64,000 nt of DNA, from contig OY821750.1 in the NCBI GenBank assembly GCA_963682055.1, forward strand, positions 10,542,501 through 10,606,500. Reading direction: 5' to 3'. The notes beneath the pieces are model-generated. The model was not told the origin of the DNA, did no database searches, and worked only from the letters and a program-made list of their open reading frames with translations. Within the stretch, counting starts at the first letter, position 1. Every line of letters begins with the position of its first letter. This stretch comes from Primula veris. Lineage: Eukaryota; Streptophyta; Magnoliopsida; Ericales; Primulaceae. The translations under genes and the position numbers were made by a program. Shown here in pieces: positions 34,681 through 47,199 of the stretch.

Positions 34681-37609
34681 TTACTATTTGCATGTAATTG
34701 TAAAATATGTATTAATCTGTCGGATTAAATCTGCAACAAACTGAAACGTATGTACTGATTTGTAATTCTCTGAAAGCTGTAAATTATTCTGTAAATTACT
34801 CAAGGACTAAACTGAAACTTGTCTGAAATTATGGACTGTATATGTAATAATGCTGTAAATAGATATATAGTTTGCTGAAATTACACGCATGGTCCTGTAG
34901 TATAATACTTATACGAAAACAGTACATATGGTTGATAAAAATGCAATATTTGGTCAAGATTCACCCACATGCATAAATTATATTTATTAAAAGGCAAGTG
35001 AATAAAAATTGCATGTTAATTAAATAAATTGATATGTTTCCATGAAAATTTAACCTCTTTGCATGTTAAAATATTTTTTTACCATATATAGAATTGATTG
35101 GTAATTAAAAATATATTGCTTGCATGTTAAAACTATCATGTATAAAATTATTCATATGGCGATAAACATAGATAATTGATTGATATCTTGTTAGCATAAT
35201 CATATCTTTTGATATTACCATATATATAAATATCACATATGCCAGTAAATTATTGGATTGGATCTAATTGATTTGATATGTTAAAATCTTTATGGATTGA
35301 TTGATAATCTTAAATTGATTTGATTTGATATGTTAGAATCTTTATGGATTGATTGATAATCTTAAAATTGATTTGTTTATAACACCAAATCTACTGCATG
35401 ATTAGATAGATCCTAAAATATATTTACTGCCTGTTTATATATGTGTGGTTAATCTAGATAGATATTCTCTATGCTGTTAATATTATTGCCATATATAAAA
35501 AGCGAAAATCGTATATATTCACATTTAAGTTGGAAAAATTATGAATCTTCCCCAAATAGGCTCACCTATTTGGATACGATGTCTAGGAAAGATAAAGGCG
35601 GAAGTCGTTCTCCTAATGAGGTCGGTTTTTAAGAGGCATTCGTGCCCACCCCCCTCACCGTCTTTCCTGGTCGTGTTCAAATAGAGCTACCGAAAGGGGT
35701 TGACTAAATAATAATTTCCCCGAGTGTGTTTATATAGTGATGTATGTTTCGCTGAATTGGTGTTTTAGTATCGACCCGTCGTTCGATCAATGAGAACCGA
35801 TTCACATGAAAAGCAAAACTAATGTTTTCGAACCTGTCGTTTCGAAAAAACGTTTATGCTTGTGCAAACCATAAACATATAAACCAGTCGTCTTATATGA
35901 CAAATAATCCAGAACTCCCAACACATGTTGGATGCCATCTATGATGAGAAAAATCGTAAAACATACTTGCGAAATGACTATATAAACGTTGATTTTAATC
36001 CGTCACCACATGTTACTCACCCTGATGTGTGAAAATGTGATGCCCAATTTTTTTTGGATGCCATCTTTGATGAGTAAAACACGAGTTTGTTGTTACCCTC
36101 GAGATGAATGCTAAGGCGTTGATTTTATTCCGCCGCCACATTTGAGACGTGATGACGTCTATGGTGAACAAATGTCTGAAATTGACATATTGGAGCAATC
36201 CTTCGCCAAAATACTAGCTTGGAAATTGCATTCCATAAGCAGTATCGTGAATTTATATTCAGCATGTTCCTTTATCGCCCATCTGTTATTGGATAAGAAA
36301 ATTACCCCGGTGAGTAGTTTTAATCCTATTGGGTCAATGGCGAATTGTTTGCCTAATATTAATGCTCTTTGTGTGTATTTTTTTTCCACGAATCGAGAAC
36401 CGAGACAAGTGTTATTTGTCTTGAACTGTCGCGATCCCGATGAATCGCCTAGCCAAGCGAGATTTTAGTCAATCGTCAAAATCGAAAACCTGTGGCTCCA
36501 AGACAGTAATTGAAAGGAACAATATGGCCCATTGTCACAAAGCAAGAGATAATGCTCAAGAGGCAACTCTATGCTATAAAGACAAAGGTCATGCACGGTT
36601 ACTCCTTAAATAGTTCACAACTATTATAAAGGTGAAAAAACCGATGCTAATGTGGTTAAAGTTAATTGAAAGAAACTCTTGAGACCCCCGATTTTGTGGC
36701 TCAAATGAGTTTGGTACCTTTCTTTATTGATTTTGATAAATCATTGAGCCATTTTTTCGCTCATCTGGATTATATTTTTCCATTTGGATTATGATTTTTC
36801 CATTTGGACATACTTTTGGATTATGGTTTGCCTGTTTACGAAATTTCTCGAAATAATTTAAAGTGTTTTGAGCAAATTTTTTTGACAAATGTGACCAAAC
36901 TTTAAATTATGAAATTTTAGGCAATATTTGTGGGGTAGTTGATTTTTTTGGAAATAGTGGGTAACAGTGTACCACATAATTTCATCAACTATTTGCCTAA
37001 AAGATTACTCAGTAACAATGATTCTGGACCTGTCGTTCCAAAATCGAAATATTTGGTAAAACCAAATTGATTTGTCAAATATGAAGTCTTATACTCATGT
37101 AGGTCCTGCCGTACCTTGTTGAGTTATAAAATATTCGAGAAAACCAGTGTTATCTGGTAATAGCTCATGAAAGAATTAAAATTTCTTTACATAGCCTCCA
37201 TTCAATACGACCAAAAGCGTATTTTAGAGGAGTTGAAATGTCTTTCAAGTGGTTGCTACCACATTCTTTAAAGCATTTAAAGTTACCTTATCATTTCGCC
37301 TGTCGTCGAAATGATAAATGATTTAAATGCTAAGACATGATTGTCTGTACTATCATTCGCCTGTCGTCGATTGATAAGAGCATTTTGATATTGTGGCATT
37401 GACCGGATGAGATATTCCCGGATCAAAAGACGATGCTTGATTTATAATCGCATCGCATTTGGATTCTCTCTAAGAATATATTTCGTGATTAATCCGAAAT
37501 TCATGCCACTAATGCTCACTTTGATAGACTAGTATGTGTAAAGATCACGAAAAGAACTCGTAGAATTCTTGTAAAGAATTGAAGGAGTTATTGTGGACTT
37601 ATCCAACCA

Positions 37610-38575
37610 TAAGACGGACCATAAATATAAATGGTTATGGTTGATGCATCGACAATAAGGTCACATGATTATTGTTGTCCACAGAAATGCAGCATTTCCT
37701 AAACTTCTAGCCCTATCATTAAGTTGATGGCTCATGATCCGGATTATCCTGAAAAGTCTAGTTGACTTGATAATTCCGAAGAGTAAAAAAATTGAAATTT
37801 CAATTTGAATTACTTGAGTTTGGAAATTCAAATTGAACATCCTGTCGATTATGTTCAGACCCAAATGGACTCACGGAAAGTTTGATGATGCGACTGCAAA
37901 TGATTGCACGCATTTCTTGGTCTTGCGCACCAAGATTTATATTTCCGTGTGGGGTTATGCTATTTTGCTGCATTGGTCCGTCATGAGGCCCATAGACACT
38001 CAAACATCATATGCGTGCCAGCTGGTTACTGGTTATGAGCCAGAAGTCTCATATTAACGTGTGTTTGGAGTGATTAATTAATATTTTGATTGAGCCACTA
38101 TAGCGTTCAAAATATGGACCTCTGAAGGGGACATAAGTCGATTATGAATCCCCTGCCTATCCTTTGATAGAGTAACCTTGGCAAGCGATCTCTTTATCGC
38201 ATGATATGCGAAAGTGACATCGCTAAGACTGTTCTCCCCGTCGTTAGGGGGAGATTTGCACGTTAGCGTTGATAAGAAACGACGTGAAGTAACGTGGCAT
38301 AACCCACTCAGTCTTAGCTTGATCCCCAAAACTGCACTTAGTGATAAGTAAGTGCATAGACTCCCTCAAGTCTAACTAAATGCCAGACGCATTTAATGAC
38401 TTTATGAGATGTCACGAGATCATTTATACCTGCTGCAAAATGCTTGCAAGGATAGACGTCCCTGTCGGATGCCGTGTTCCTGTCGTAACACGTTGCTTTG
38501 GTCGAACCCGCCAAGCAAAGGACGCTGCCGTCGGCCGTCAGTCTGTCATCCTTCCCAAGATATGAGGAAGTTGAC
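37610..38575 (+). pseudogene. Copia-C integrase and linker remnant
   Basis: Parallel to Copia-B 17520-18475: pieces of the catalytic core near 37640, FRPKWTHGKFDD antisense-free frame near 37855, SVWGYAI near 37945, QLVTGYEPEVS near 38025-38055, LGGDLHV near 38250, MPDAFNDF near 38380 and ARIDVPV near 38450. Stops and frameshifts differ slightly from Copia-B, but the overall breakage is shared, so most damage predates both insertions. Confidence 0.7.
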
Positions 38576-38934
38576 CGGTTCTTAATTCGTTCAGCCCCAT
38601 AGGTGGTGAACTGAAACTCGTTTGTCGCACGAGATTATAAAGGATCAAGGAGATGTGTGATTTCCTCCTCATCCTAGAAAACTCGAAATATTTGTCGATC
38701 ATGATATCTTAGACGATATTAAAGCGAAACGAGAATGTCAGTGATTACTTGTTCATATAATCGGTGACGACTGATAATATGAGCATATTATGACAGGGAA
38801 CCATGTACCGTTGCCTGAAGTCAAAGTAGAATAGACTGGACTAATGGAAACTTGCAATCCAAGTAGACTCCTTAGCGAAAGTGTGTTTGGACCTGTAGCT
38901 CCAACACCACCAATGTTAAACGAGTTCGTTTATT

Positions 38935-39410
38935 TGGTTATTCGTAAGGAAAAGTGATGAGAATAATGAGTTGTAGAATGCTCGCCTAGTAGCGCAAGGC
39001 TTCTCTCACACCTTGGAATTGATTACGAGATAGTTGATTTCCTCGTAATGGACATTATAACAGTCCCCTACTTTACCAGTTTAGTAGTTTCCGAAAAACT
39101 GAGTATGCAGCCATGAATGTGGTCACGGTTTTATCTCTATGGGGATTTAGACAAAGAGATATAGATGAAGGTCCCTGTGTGACTTCATGTGCTTAAATCA
39201 AGTAGTTCCTGACCATGGAACACTATCTCAATTGACTGAGACGTTCACTATATGGATCAATATAATCCGAGCGGATGTGGTATACTGCCTAAGTGAGTAC
39301 TTGATCAGCTTGGGATACTTGAACAAGTATTATGCCCTTGCATGTTTTATTACGCGATCCATTTTTGGGTTTGCCTTCGAGATGAAAGATCTTGGGAAGA
39401 CACGGTAGTG
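38935..39410 (+). pseudogene. Copia-C reverse transcriptase remnant lacking YVDD
   Basis: VIRKE near 38940, IDYEIVDFLVMD near 39020, LSEYLISLGYLN near 39292-39325 and FGFAFEMKDLGKTR near 39365-39405. The GFA-to-FEM junction is identical to that in Copia-B, so the catalytic block was deleted in a common ancestor. Confidence 0.75.
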
Positions 39411-40436
39411 ACTCGGCCCGATGATCGAGTCCCGTAAAGATTGAATCTAAGTCCATGATTCAGACTACACCCAGAAGATGTTATGACGTTTTAGTCATCA
39501 TGACGCTAAGTCGTCAGATTCTCCCATGATCGTTCGATCACTCGACATTGATATAGACCCAGTCCGTCCCTGATGAGACGATGAAGAGATATTGAACCAT
39601 CATGTTCATATCTAAGTACAATAAGCGCTTCATTGTACTTGGTCTAATGTGCTATGACGAACATCTCGTATGTTGTGAATGGTATAGCTCGACACAACAT
39701 CGCGCTAACACGCTACCATCGAAATGGCATAAAAGACATTTTCCCATTACCTTAAGGTAACTGTGGATGAGGGCTTGTCTTATCCCATTTGCGTCATCGA
39801 GTGTATCTGCCCCCTTCGGTACTCGAATTAACGCAACCCTTTTTCGGTTATACCGATTCTGGTTACTTATCAGACCCGCATAAGGGATATTCCTAACATG
39901 GTATGTCTTTGCCATTAGGAATAAGGCGATATCTTGGAGGTCTTGGAATGACTCCAAACGAATCACTCTGATCTCGTGCTCTATGAGACGACTAGAGAGT
40001 GTGTATATGGCTTTGAGCTAGTAGTAGCCATATTTGAATTACATATTCTCTGTCTCACGATACAGATAAAACACTTATTTTATTTGAGGACAACTTGTTG
40101 TTATCGATCAAGAGAGATATGACTAGATTATGCTATTTAGCATTTCTCGCCGAAATTATTCTTCACATATGAAGTTTAAGAGCATCCAGTTGAATGCTCG
40201 TTCTATTCCACGTTAGATTTTCTTGCATCCAGTCGTGTGCAAGTAAATGAGGCATCCAGTCGAATGCTCGTTCTCTTTCTTGGAATATGAAATCTTTGCA
40301 CCCAGTCGTGTGCAAGTGAGGGGGAGCATCCAGGTGAATGCTTATTGCACTAATTACTACTTAGTCGAAATCATCGCACCCTGTCGTGTGCAAGTGAGGG
40401 GGAGCATCCAGTCGCATGCTCGTGTACCTTTTTTTG

Positions 40437-40755
40437 TCCTTAGACCAAGGTTTTTTCCCACTGGGTTTTCCTTGGCAAGGTTTTTAGCGAGACACGTTCC
40501 CATTATATCTCACTTAAGATTGCCGAAATTAGGGGGAGTATCCTGTTGTATACTTCTTACCACTGTGTACTCTTTTGTCCTTCGACTAGAGATTTTTTCC
40601 CACTGGGTTTACTCTAGCAAGGTTTTGATGAGGCACCTGTTTTGTGGTTGATCCCTACTACTACCATTGTTGCACTCTTTTTCCTTCGATCAGAGATTTT
40701 CCCATTGGGTTTGCTCTGGCAAGGTTTTGATGAGGCACACTGTTTTGTGGTTAGT
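40437..40755 (+). other. Three 3' stem-loop modules of Copia-C
   Basis: Arms CCAAGG/CCTTGG, CTAGAG/CTCTAG and CAGAG/CTCTG around CCCACTGGG or CCCATTGGG cores. The third pair is intact here although it is degraded in Copia-B. Confidence 0.6.
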
Positions 40756-40929
40756 TAATTACATAGAATTTCGGCCTATATCATTCGGCTACACAGTTTC
40801 TCCTAGGTACCGGTTTTGTCCCACACTGGGTTTTCCGTCCCTAAGGTTTTTATGTGTTTAGCATTGCGAATGAACTCGACTCAGATCGACTGCATGAAGA
40901 CGAAGAATTCAAGACGTCCAAAGGGGGAG

Positions 40930-41135
40930 TGTTGTAGGATATTATTGGACTATTGGGCTTGTACTTTATGGGCCCAAGTGGGCTTATAACCCTACCCCTC
41001 TATCTATATAAAGAGGGTTAGGGGTCTTGTATTTTATCATTCATTCACATATTCATTCATTAATAAAGATCATACTGTTCTCCCCTCTCTCTACTTCTGT
41101 CTCCCTATATACGTAGCTAATAGTGTATTACAACA
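40930..41135 (+). repeat. Copia-C 3' LTR (206 bp)
   Basis: Same ends as the 5' LTR, with a 12-bp longer CATTCA-rich stretch. Preceded by PPT AAAGGGGGAG and followed by TSD AATAA. Confidence 0.93.
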
Positions 41136-41140
41136 AATAA

Positions 41141-41523
41141 TATATTTTGAGGATAAAATCTTAATTATATATAAAAACCTTAACTCCGTATATAATTTAA
41201 TATAATCATAACAGATTTTGTAACACAATAGATTGAATTTCGTGATAAAGACTTTGTATAAAAATAGAGATTTAGTTAGTAAAATAAAAGGAACAAAATA
41301 ATATTTTTAGATATTATATCTTATAAACTAATCTGCATATATCATTTAAAAAACTTCCATTTTTATGACCTAAATATTCTCAGCAGGTTATAACTAAGAT
41401 TGCAACTGAGATTGCAAGTTCACCTGTAAATTCAACTGTTTTAATGGTAACACTTAACTTAGATTACACTGCTCAAAACAATTGACAACAAAGAGTTAAT
41501 AGATCAGAAATATGGTACTAACA
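41141..41523 (-). repeat. Sirevirus-type 5' LTR, segment 2
   Basis: Continues segment 1 after Copia-C and matches about 29346-29842. It ends (its 5' end on the minus strand) at TGTTAGTACCATATTTCTG. Confidence 0.8.
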
Positions 41524-42418
41524 ATCATCAATGTTTTTAATACAACATGTCTTAATTTATATATTCTGTATATTGCTAACCACTGTAAGACATAATACCA
41601 CATTATGTCATATTATGCGCCAAGAAATTAAATGATTCTCAATTGACTACGATAATCATTGTTAAAAGTCTTTTTAAATATTTTACGGTTAAAAGTTGTG
41701 TTTCTATGTTTGTCTTATTGTTTGGTATTTAATTTACAAATCCAAAAAAAATGGCTAGTACTACAATTATACTTGGTTAAAGACAAAACTATTGTATATC
41801 TGTCGAGCTGAGAAAACTTAGGTTATCATATATCCCTATTAATCCAGCATTTTATAACAATAGATGACAACTTTAATCAGTATTTTTCATTCAATATTTG
41901 CCTTTCTATTTTTACTACAGTATCAGCAACATTAATAATTTTTCCTTGTAACAAACTTATCAAGGTCTCTATGAGATACTGATCACTTTACATGTGTACA
42001 TAAGCCTTGTTTCTTTTGTCTTCTTAATAGTTATAAAATATTTTGTTGGTACATATTTCAAAATTTAAGCTTTTCTGTGATATAGGCCGTAAAAAATAGT
42101 AAAAGCTGTAAACTATGTTTTTTTTGTTTTTACACGTCATAGATCTGATGCATGTATATAAATGTTGCAAGTTGCAACGTCCCTAGAAGCCCATAATGTG
42201 AATCCAATAAGAGGATTTAACATAGAGCAAACTCAAAAGGATAAAAAATGATAAAGAAGCAAGACTCTCTCTTAGGTCATTCTATCAAATATTAATTATT
42301 TAAACGTAAAGAAGACTTTTATTTACTGATCGTATAAACGATCGAGTAAGCTGAATTTCTAGAAAGTGTACTAAGTTTTATTTATCTCATTCCAAGAACT
42401 GCCCTTATTGTAAGCACT
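41524..42418. other. Unassigned AT-rich spacer
   Basis: No supported ORF or repeat partner in the window. It ends with the E3 target site GCACT (42414-42418). Confidence 0.5.
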
Positions 42419-44175
42419 TGTAACATTCCGTATTTTTATAAGTAATTTTACTTATGATTTAATTTATCCAAAAACGTTTTATTCAAAATTTTACCAAAAG
42501 CCGGTCACTCGACTAATTTTTAGCCAAAAACCGAAACTCTTCCGAAAAACTTTATTTTAAAAATCTGTTACTAATTTTATAAATAAAAAGGACCCATTAG
42601 TTTGTTTCTAAAGATTTGTTATTTTTGAATAGTAAAACTATATTTTTGGATTTAGAGTTAAGTTTTAGAACTTTGGGAACCAAATAGTTCGTTACCACAA
42701 ACTATCTCAAAACAGTTTTTCTAAACACTTTTCAGCCACTTTTTAAAACCTTAAACCTAAAAATCAGCCCAAAAGCAATAGAGAAAAAGAGAGAAAAGAG
42801 AGAAAAGAAAGAAGAAGAAGAAGAAGAAGAAGAAGAAGAAGAGGAAACCACCGTTAGCGGGTTCATACCGGAAGCATCTCCTCTACGCTCTAAGGTAACG
42901 GGGGTTATCCATTGCGACTAGACGATGGTGTATGTTATGATTAAGTTTTACGTTTATTATAAATTGGAGGTTTTTGCCTTTTATATTAATTATGTTCTTA
43001 AATTGTTAATTGGGTAAATTATTTTTCAATAGAGATGGGTTTTAGATTGTGCATACAAGGTGTTTGTTAAAATGCCCGAATGGAATTTTACGTTATTGGA
43101 GTTGTTTGGCTAGTTGTGAATTTAGTACATATGGTTATGTGTTATGTTGATTGACGTTAAAGTGTCGTTTGAGAATATTGGTATTTTGAGATGTGATAAT
43201 TGAATAGTATAATATTATTGGCCGAGGCCTTAATATTTATACGTATGAGATTGTGTTAATTGAATGATTTTATATTATTGGTCGTGGCCTTGTGATTTAG
43301 CTGTAGTGGCAATTGTCTCTGTCTCTCCCTAATTCCGGGGACAGAAGTCGGCCGAGGGGATAGGGAATGACTCGTCTTACGGACTGGTGCGAGTGGCATG
43401 AGAGGTCTCAGTGTGCACTATATTTACTTTTATGTTAGCAATGGTTTATGTCTCTCCCTAATTCCGGTGACATAAGACGGCTGAAGGGATAGGAACGACT
43501 CGTCTTACGGACTGGGACGAGTGGCGTGAGAGGTCCAAGTGCGCACTATAAATCTATTTTTATGTTGCAATGGTCTATGTCTCTCCCTAATTCCGGGGAC
43601 ATAAGACGGCCGAAGGGATAGGAAATGACCTACCTTACGGACTGGGGTAGGTGGCGTGAGAGGTCCATGTATGCTATAGATGTGTGTTGATGTTACGTAA
43701 TTTATTTAATTTATTCTGTTATAGAATGTCATTATATTTCTTTTTATACGTCGATTATCGTAGTTGTAGAATTTGTGAGCTCTTGCATTTATGGTATGGA
43801 GTGACGGTGTTTGGTGCCGTCCCGTCTAGTTATGTGCATGGGACTCACCGTTACAATTTTGTATTTCAGGTACCACATAGGTTGGCATGTTTGGATAAGA
43901 GCTGTTGCTTTGCAACATCATGGGTTTGGGGATTCCACTTTCTTTTCATTTTTATTATATTTTGAGGTTTTAGCCTACGGGCAATTTACATTCGTTTATT
44001 TTATCTCGTCTTGTAGCCGCGTTTGGAAAACACTTTTATTAAATTGTTTAATTATTCCTTTAGCTCGCCTGTGTTTTCTTTTAAAAATTTTAATTTCGTA
44101 CCAACAGGTTCTACTTTCTTTTGTTTTAAAAAGGTCATGCCTCGATATCCGTTTTACGGATTTTGGGACATGACA
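42419..44175 (+). repeat. E3 5' LTR (1757 bp)
   Basis: TGTAACATTCCGTATTTTTA to GGGACATGACA. It contains an AAG microsatellite near 42813-42845 and the triplicated modules near 43310-43680. It differs in length from the 3' LTR mainly by the AAG repeat. Confidence 0.92.
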
Positions 44176-44177
44176 AG

Positions 44178-44190
44178 TTGGTATCAGATC
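44178..44190 (+). promoter_or_regulatory. E3 primer-binding site
   Basis: TTGGTATCAGATC, one base off the tRNA-Met-type TTGGTATCAGAGC found in E1, two bases after the LTR end. Confidence 0.85.
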
Positions 44191-45287
44191 TAACTAGGTT
44201 CTTGTATACTTTGGGACGACGGGAAGATGGGTAACCATTGGACCAAGATCCATCGTATCATTTTCATAAAACTTTTTCCAAAAACTCAAACTTTTTCTAA
44301 AAACGGGGGGTTGCATTTAGCATAAGACATGTAGATAGAATTTAGTAGTAGTTGATGAAAGGAAAGTCCACATGTGAGGCAAGTTGGGGACAATGAGGAC
44401 GCTTGTTGATCCCGGCTCGCCAAACTAGTGGGTATACCTTTCGTCGGTATGTGTGAAGGAATACCTTAGCGATGTGGAATTCTAGAGTATGCGAAGATGC
44501 TCGGGTGCTTTAGGATAACGTATCGTGATGGGTTATCCCTCGCATTTTTGTATTGATTGTATGCGTGTGTAGATTTATATGATGTGTATGAGGTATAAGT
44601 TTCCATGTCTGGTAGTAGCGAACTATTAGAGTGCGAGAATTGTGAAGTTGATGATTTTACGTAGTGCGTTTTCATATTATTAACTTGTTTGTTAAAGTAC
44701 ATTTTATGCCAATGGATGTTGATCGTAATAAGTTTGTGGACTTAAATGGGTTATTTGTGTGATATATGCCATGTAGGATATTACGAGTGTTGAGAAATTT
44801 TGCGTTTTTGAATCTTTAATTTCTGTTGTTTAACGATCGATCGTCTGTAGAAACGATCGGTCGAATTTTTTCTGACCTCACTGGAAGGATTTTTACCAAA
44901 ACGATCGGTCGTTCACCCAAAACGATCGATCGAATTATTTCGGACCTCAGTGGAAGGATTTTGACTAAAACGATCGGTCGTTTTGTCCAAAATGATCGGT
45001 CGTGTTCTGGCAATTTTGCTATTTTTCTCGTTATACTTCAAACGCTCGTAACTTCTTCGTTTTAACTCCGATTCTGGTTCCGCTTGAACCATTGGCTTCG
45101 TTTTTCAGTACTCTATCTTTCTGACGTCGGAATTTACAGTTTCTATTTTTGGAAAAGACAAAGTGCAAAATCAATCATTGAACTCATGGTTCAACAGAAA
45201 GCTTGATAAAGTGATTAATTTGTAAACCGAGCTTTTATCATGTATGAGTAGTAGTGTCGAGTAAGACAACTAAAGTGTCGGTTTTAA
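44191..45287 (+). other. E3 leader with antisense similarity to a copia U3
   Basis: Noncoding leader collinear with the E1 leader. 44826-45172 contains ACGATCGGTCG and ACGATCGATCG motifs, then a stretch whose reverse complement matches 50541-50720 of the copia solo LTR (shared AGAAAGATAGAG, AAAAACGAAGCCA, TTCAAGCGGAACCAGAATCG). No ORF of note. Confidence 0.75.
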
Positions 45288-46660
45288 ATGTTTATAGTAA
45301 TGGCTATTACCACAAGGACTAGTGGAAGGGGACTAGCTACACGCGAGGGCGCACCACCATCAAGTGGTGTGGCTACCCGAGGTGGGGCAAACGGAAGAGC
45401 AGGAAGAGCTCCAAGGGGAAGGGGAGCAACTAGAGGAAGAAGGACTACTAGAGGTTGTGGGGGAAGAGGTAACACTAGGTCCCCACCACCTGAGCAACCC
45501 GAGGCTGAGAATGTGTATGAGGAAGTGAATGTGGAAGAAGAAGAGACCTTTGCACCTAAACCGGAAACGGTAAATGCTAATCAAGTGATGACCGACCTTC
45601 AGAAGCTGGTGCAAATGATGGTGCAGAATGCACAAACTGGTAGTTCAAGCAACAATGGATTGCTTAACTTCACCCGATTGGGGGCTCTGACTTTCGATGG
45701 GGTAGGTGAACCATCCATAGCTGAGGGATGGGTGGACGAAATGGAGAAATACTTATCGGTAGCGGGAATAGTAAATGGGGAGCAACGAATGAATATGGCT
45801 CAATTTCACCTAAAAGGTGAAGCACGGAAGTGGTGGTTGGGAATTGTGGATACATACGACATAAGCAACTTCGAATGGAATGAGTTCATCGAATTGTTTA
45901 ATCGACAGTTTCTTCCAGATTCCTATAAGGATGAAATGAGGAGGCATTTTGAGGAACTGTATCAAGGGGGTATGACCGTTCAAGCATACCAGCTAAAGTT
46001 TACCTCACTCTCAAGGTATGCCCCAGAATCTATTATAGGGGGCGTAGAAAGATATAGGAGATTCATAAAGGGGTTGAATCCGACCATTTCGTTACAATTG
46101 GCATCAGCTCGACATGTCAACTATAATGAATTGGTAAAATCAGCCCAAGCTGTGGAAGGATCTCTACTCCATAACAAACGAATCTCGGAGAAGTCAAAAA
46201 CCGGAAATGCTCTGAGGGAAGAGAAGAAGCGGACTTGGGATATGGCGAATAATTCGTGATTTCAACAACCAGGAAGAGGAGATAGGAGTTTTAATCCAAC
46301 ACTGACAAACGTCGTGATAAGGGGAGCGTGTTTCCACTGTGGAGATGCGAGCCATCAACAATTCGAGTGCCCTAGGGTCCAATGTAGGACTTGCAACCGA
46401 TTTGGACATACAGCAAGGGTTTGTCCTGGGGGACAAGGAAGAATAGACACCAACCGGCCTTTTAATCAACCTAGGTTGCCACCACCACCACCAAGAGGAC
46501 CAGGATTCGTACCACCACACCAATTACCTGGGAACCAAGGGGGAGGGTTTTGAGGTAACCACCAAGGAGGGGGAAATCATGGGAACTACCGAGGAGGCTA
46601 TTAAGGCCTGGGGAACCGAGGAAATAATGGAGGAAATTGAGGACCTCAAGGAAACCCACC
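45288..46660 (+). pseudogene. E3 gag domain
   Basis: Arg/Gly-rich N-terminus (RGRGATRGRRTTRG), retrotransposon gag core with LKGEARKWWLGIVDTYD near 45820 and IELFNRQFLPDSYKDE near 45895, then two zinc knuckles CFHCGDASHQQFEC (near 46330) and CRTCNRFGHTARVC (near 46385), both with complete CCHC sets. A Gly/Asn-rich linker follows. The gag packages RNA into particles in active relatives. Stops at 46257 and 46551 and two more in the linker break it. Confidence 0.88.
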
Positions 46661-46682
46661 AGCTCAGGCTCGTTTATATGCC

Positions 46683-47130
46683 TTGCCACAGTTGCCACAC
46701 CAAGGAGATCCGGCAAATGTACAAGGTATGGTTCTTGTGTGCCCATCTTGGGCACATATTCTTTTCGATACGGGATCTTCGCGTTCTTTTATATCTAGAT
46801 GTCTAGTTGAGTCTTTGTCGTTAGAAGTTGGGGTTCTGGAGAACCCGATTGTTGTAGAGACTCCTGTTGGGGGTTGAGTTGTGTTGGACCGAGTATGTCG
46901 GTCTTATGAGATAATGGTCACGGACCACTCATTTACGTTTGATCTAGTTGTCATCGAGATGTCAGGATTTTACGTGATCCTTGGAATGGACTGGTTGGTT
47001 TATTTCAACTCTTTCATCGATTGTGTTCGACGAAAATTTTTTCTTACGACTTCATCCGGAGATGAGGTGTTCTTTCGTGGAGAAATGGACGCTACCCTTT
47101 CTTCTATTCTTTATTATTCCAAGCAGGTTG
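46683..47130 (+). pseudogene. E3 aspartic protease domain
   Basis: Catalytic DTGSS at 46767-46781 and the second conserved motif IEMSGFYVILGMDWL near 46955-46995. One stop at 46875 replaces the CGA of GGRVVLD present in E1. Confidence 0.85.
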
Positions 47131-47199
47131 TGGGCAACCTGTCTTGTCTTTTGGCTAGTCTCTCGATAGTGGATAACGACGAGGAAGTAGAAATAAGGC

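Larger units (their letters stand above)
35770..40550 (+). other. Stem-loop series with common loop, Copia-C copy
   Basis: Same series as in Copia-B. Clear examples: 35770-35787 (5 bp), 35825-35848 (8 bp, loop CCTGTCGT), 35876-35899 (7 bp), 37288-37317 (11 bp, loop CCTGTCGT). Further members lie near 37030, 37090, 37360, 37840, 38475, 38890, 40220, 40255, 40300, 40328 (loop CCAGGTGA, decayed in Copia-B), 40378, 40405 and 40535. Confidence 0.7.
34004..41135 (+). mobile_element. Ty1/copia retrotransposon Copia-C, young insertion, coding-dead
   Basis: 5' LTR 34004-34197, 3' LTR 40930-41135, PPT AAAGGGGGAG at 40920-40929, TSD AATAA on both sides. The two LTRs differ by one base (CTCAAG versus CCCAAG) and a 12-bp indel, so insertion is recent. 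Nonetheless integrase and reverse transcriptase are full of stops and shifts and share the missing YVDD block with Copia-B. From about 34690 to the PPT the interior is collinear and closely similar to Copia-B. LTRs and first leader segment (34198-34690) differ. Confidence 0.93.
29184..41523 (-). mobile_element. Sirevirus-type Ty1/copia element, decayed, hosting nested Copia-C
   Basis: Minus strand. 3' LTR 29184-29842, PPT at 29843-29856, env-like ORF 30233-31531, polymerase remnant 32525-33585, 5' LTR 33843-34003 plus 41141-41523 split by Copia-C. Gag, protease, integrase and the N-terminal part of reverse transcriptase are missing between 33585 and 33843, where a partial LTR fragment (33590-33622) is stuck to the polymerase. 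No clear TSD (right flank ATCAT). Confidence 0.8.

Noticed and set aside
43684..44173. Open frames of 93 and 120 residues inside the gypsy LTRs (also 53091-53580)
   Set aside because: They lie wholly within the LTR, overlap in different frames and show no known motif. Conservation reflects LTR identity.
45284..45635. Pro/Leu-rich minus-strand frames over the E3 gag start
   Set aside because: They are antisense shadows of the Arg/Gly-rich gag N-terminus.
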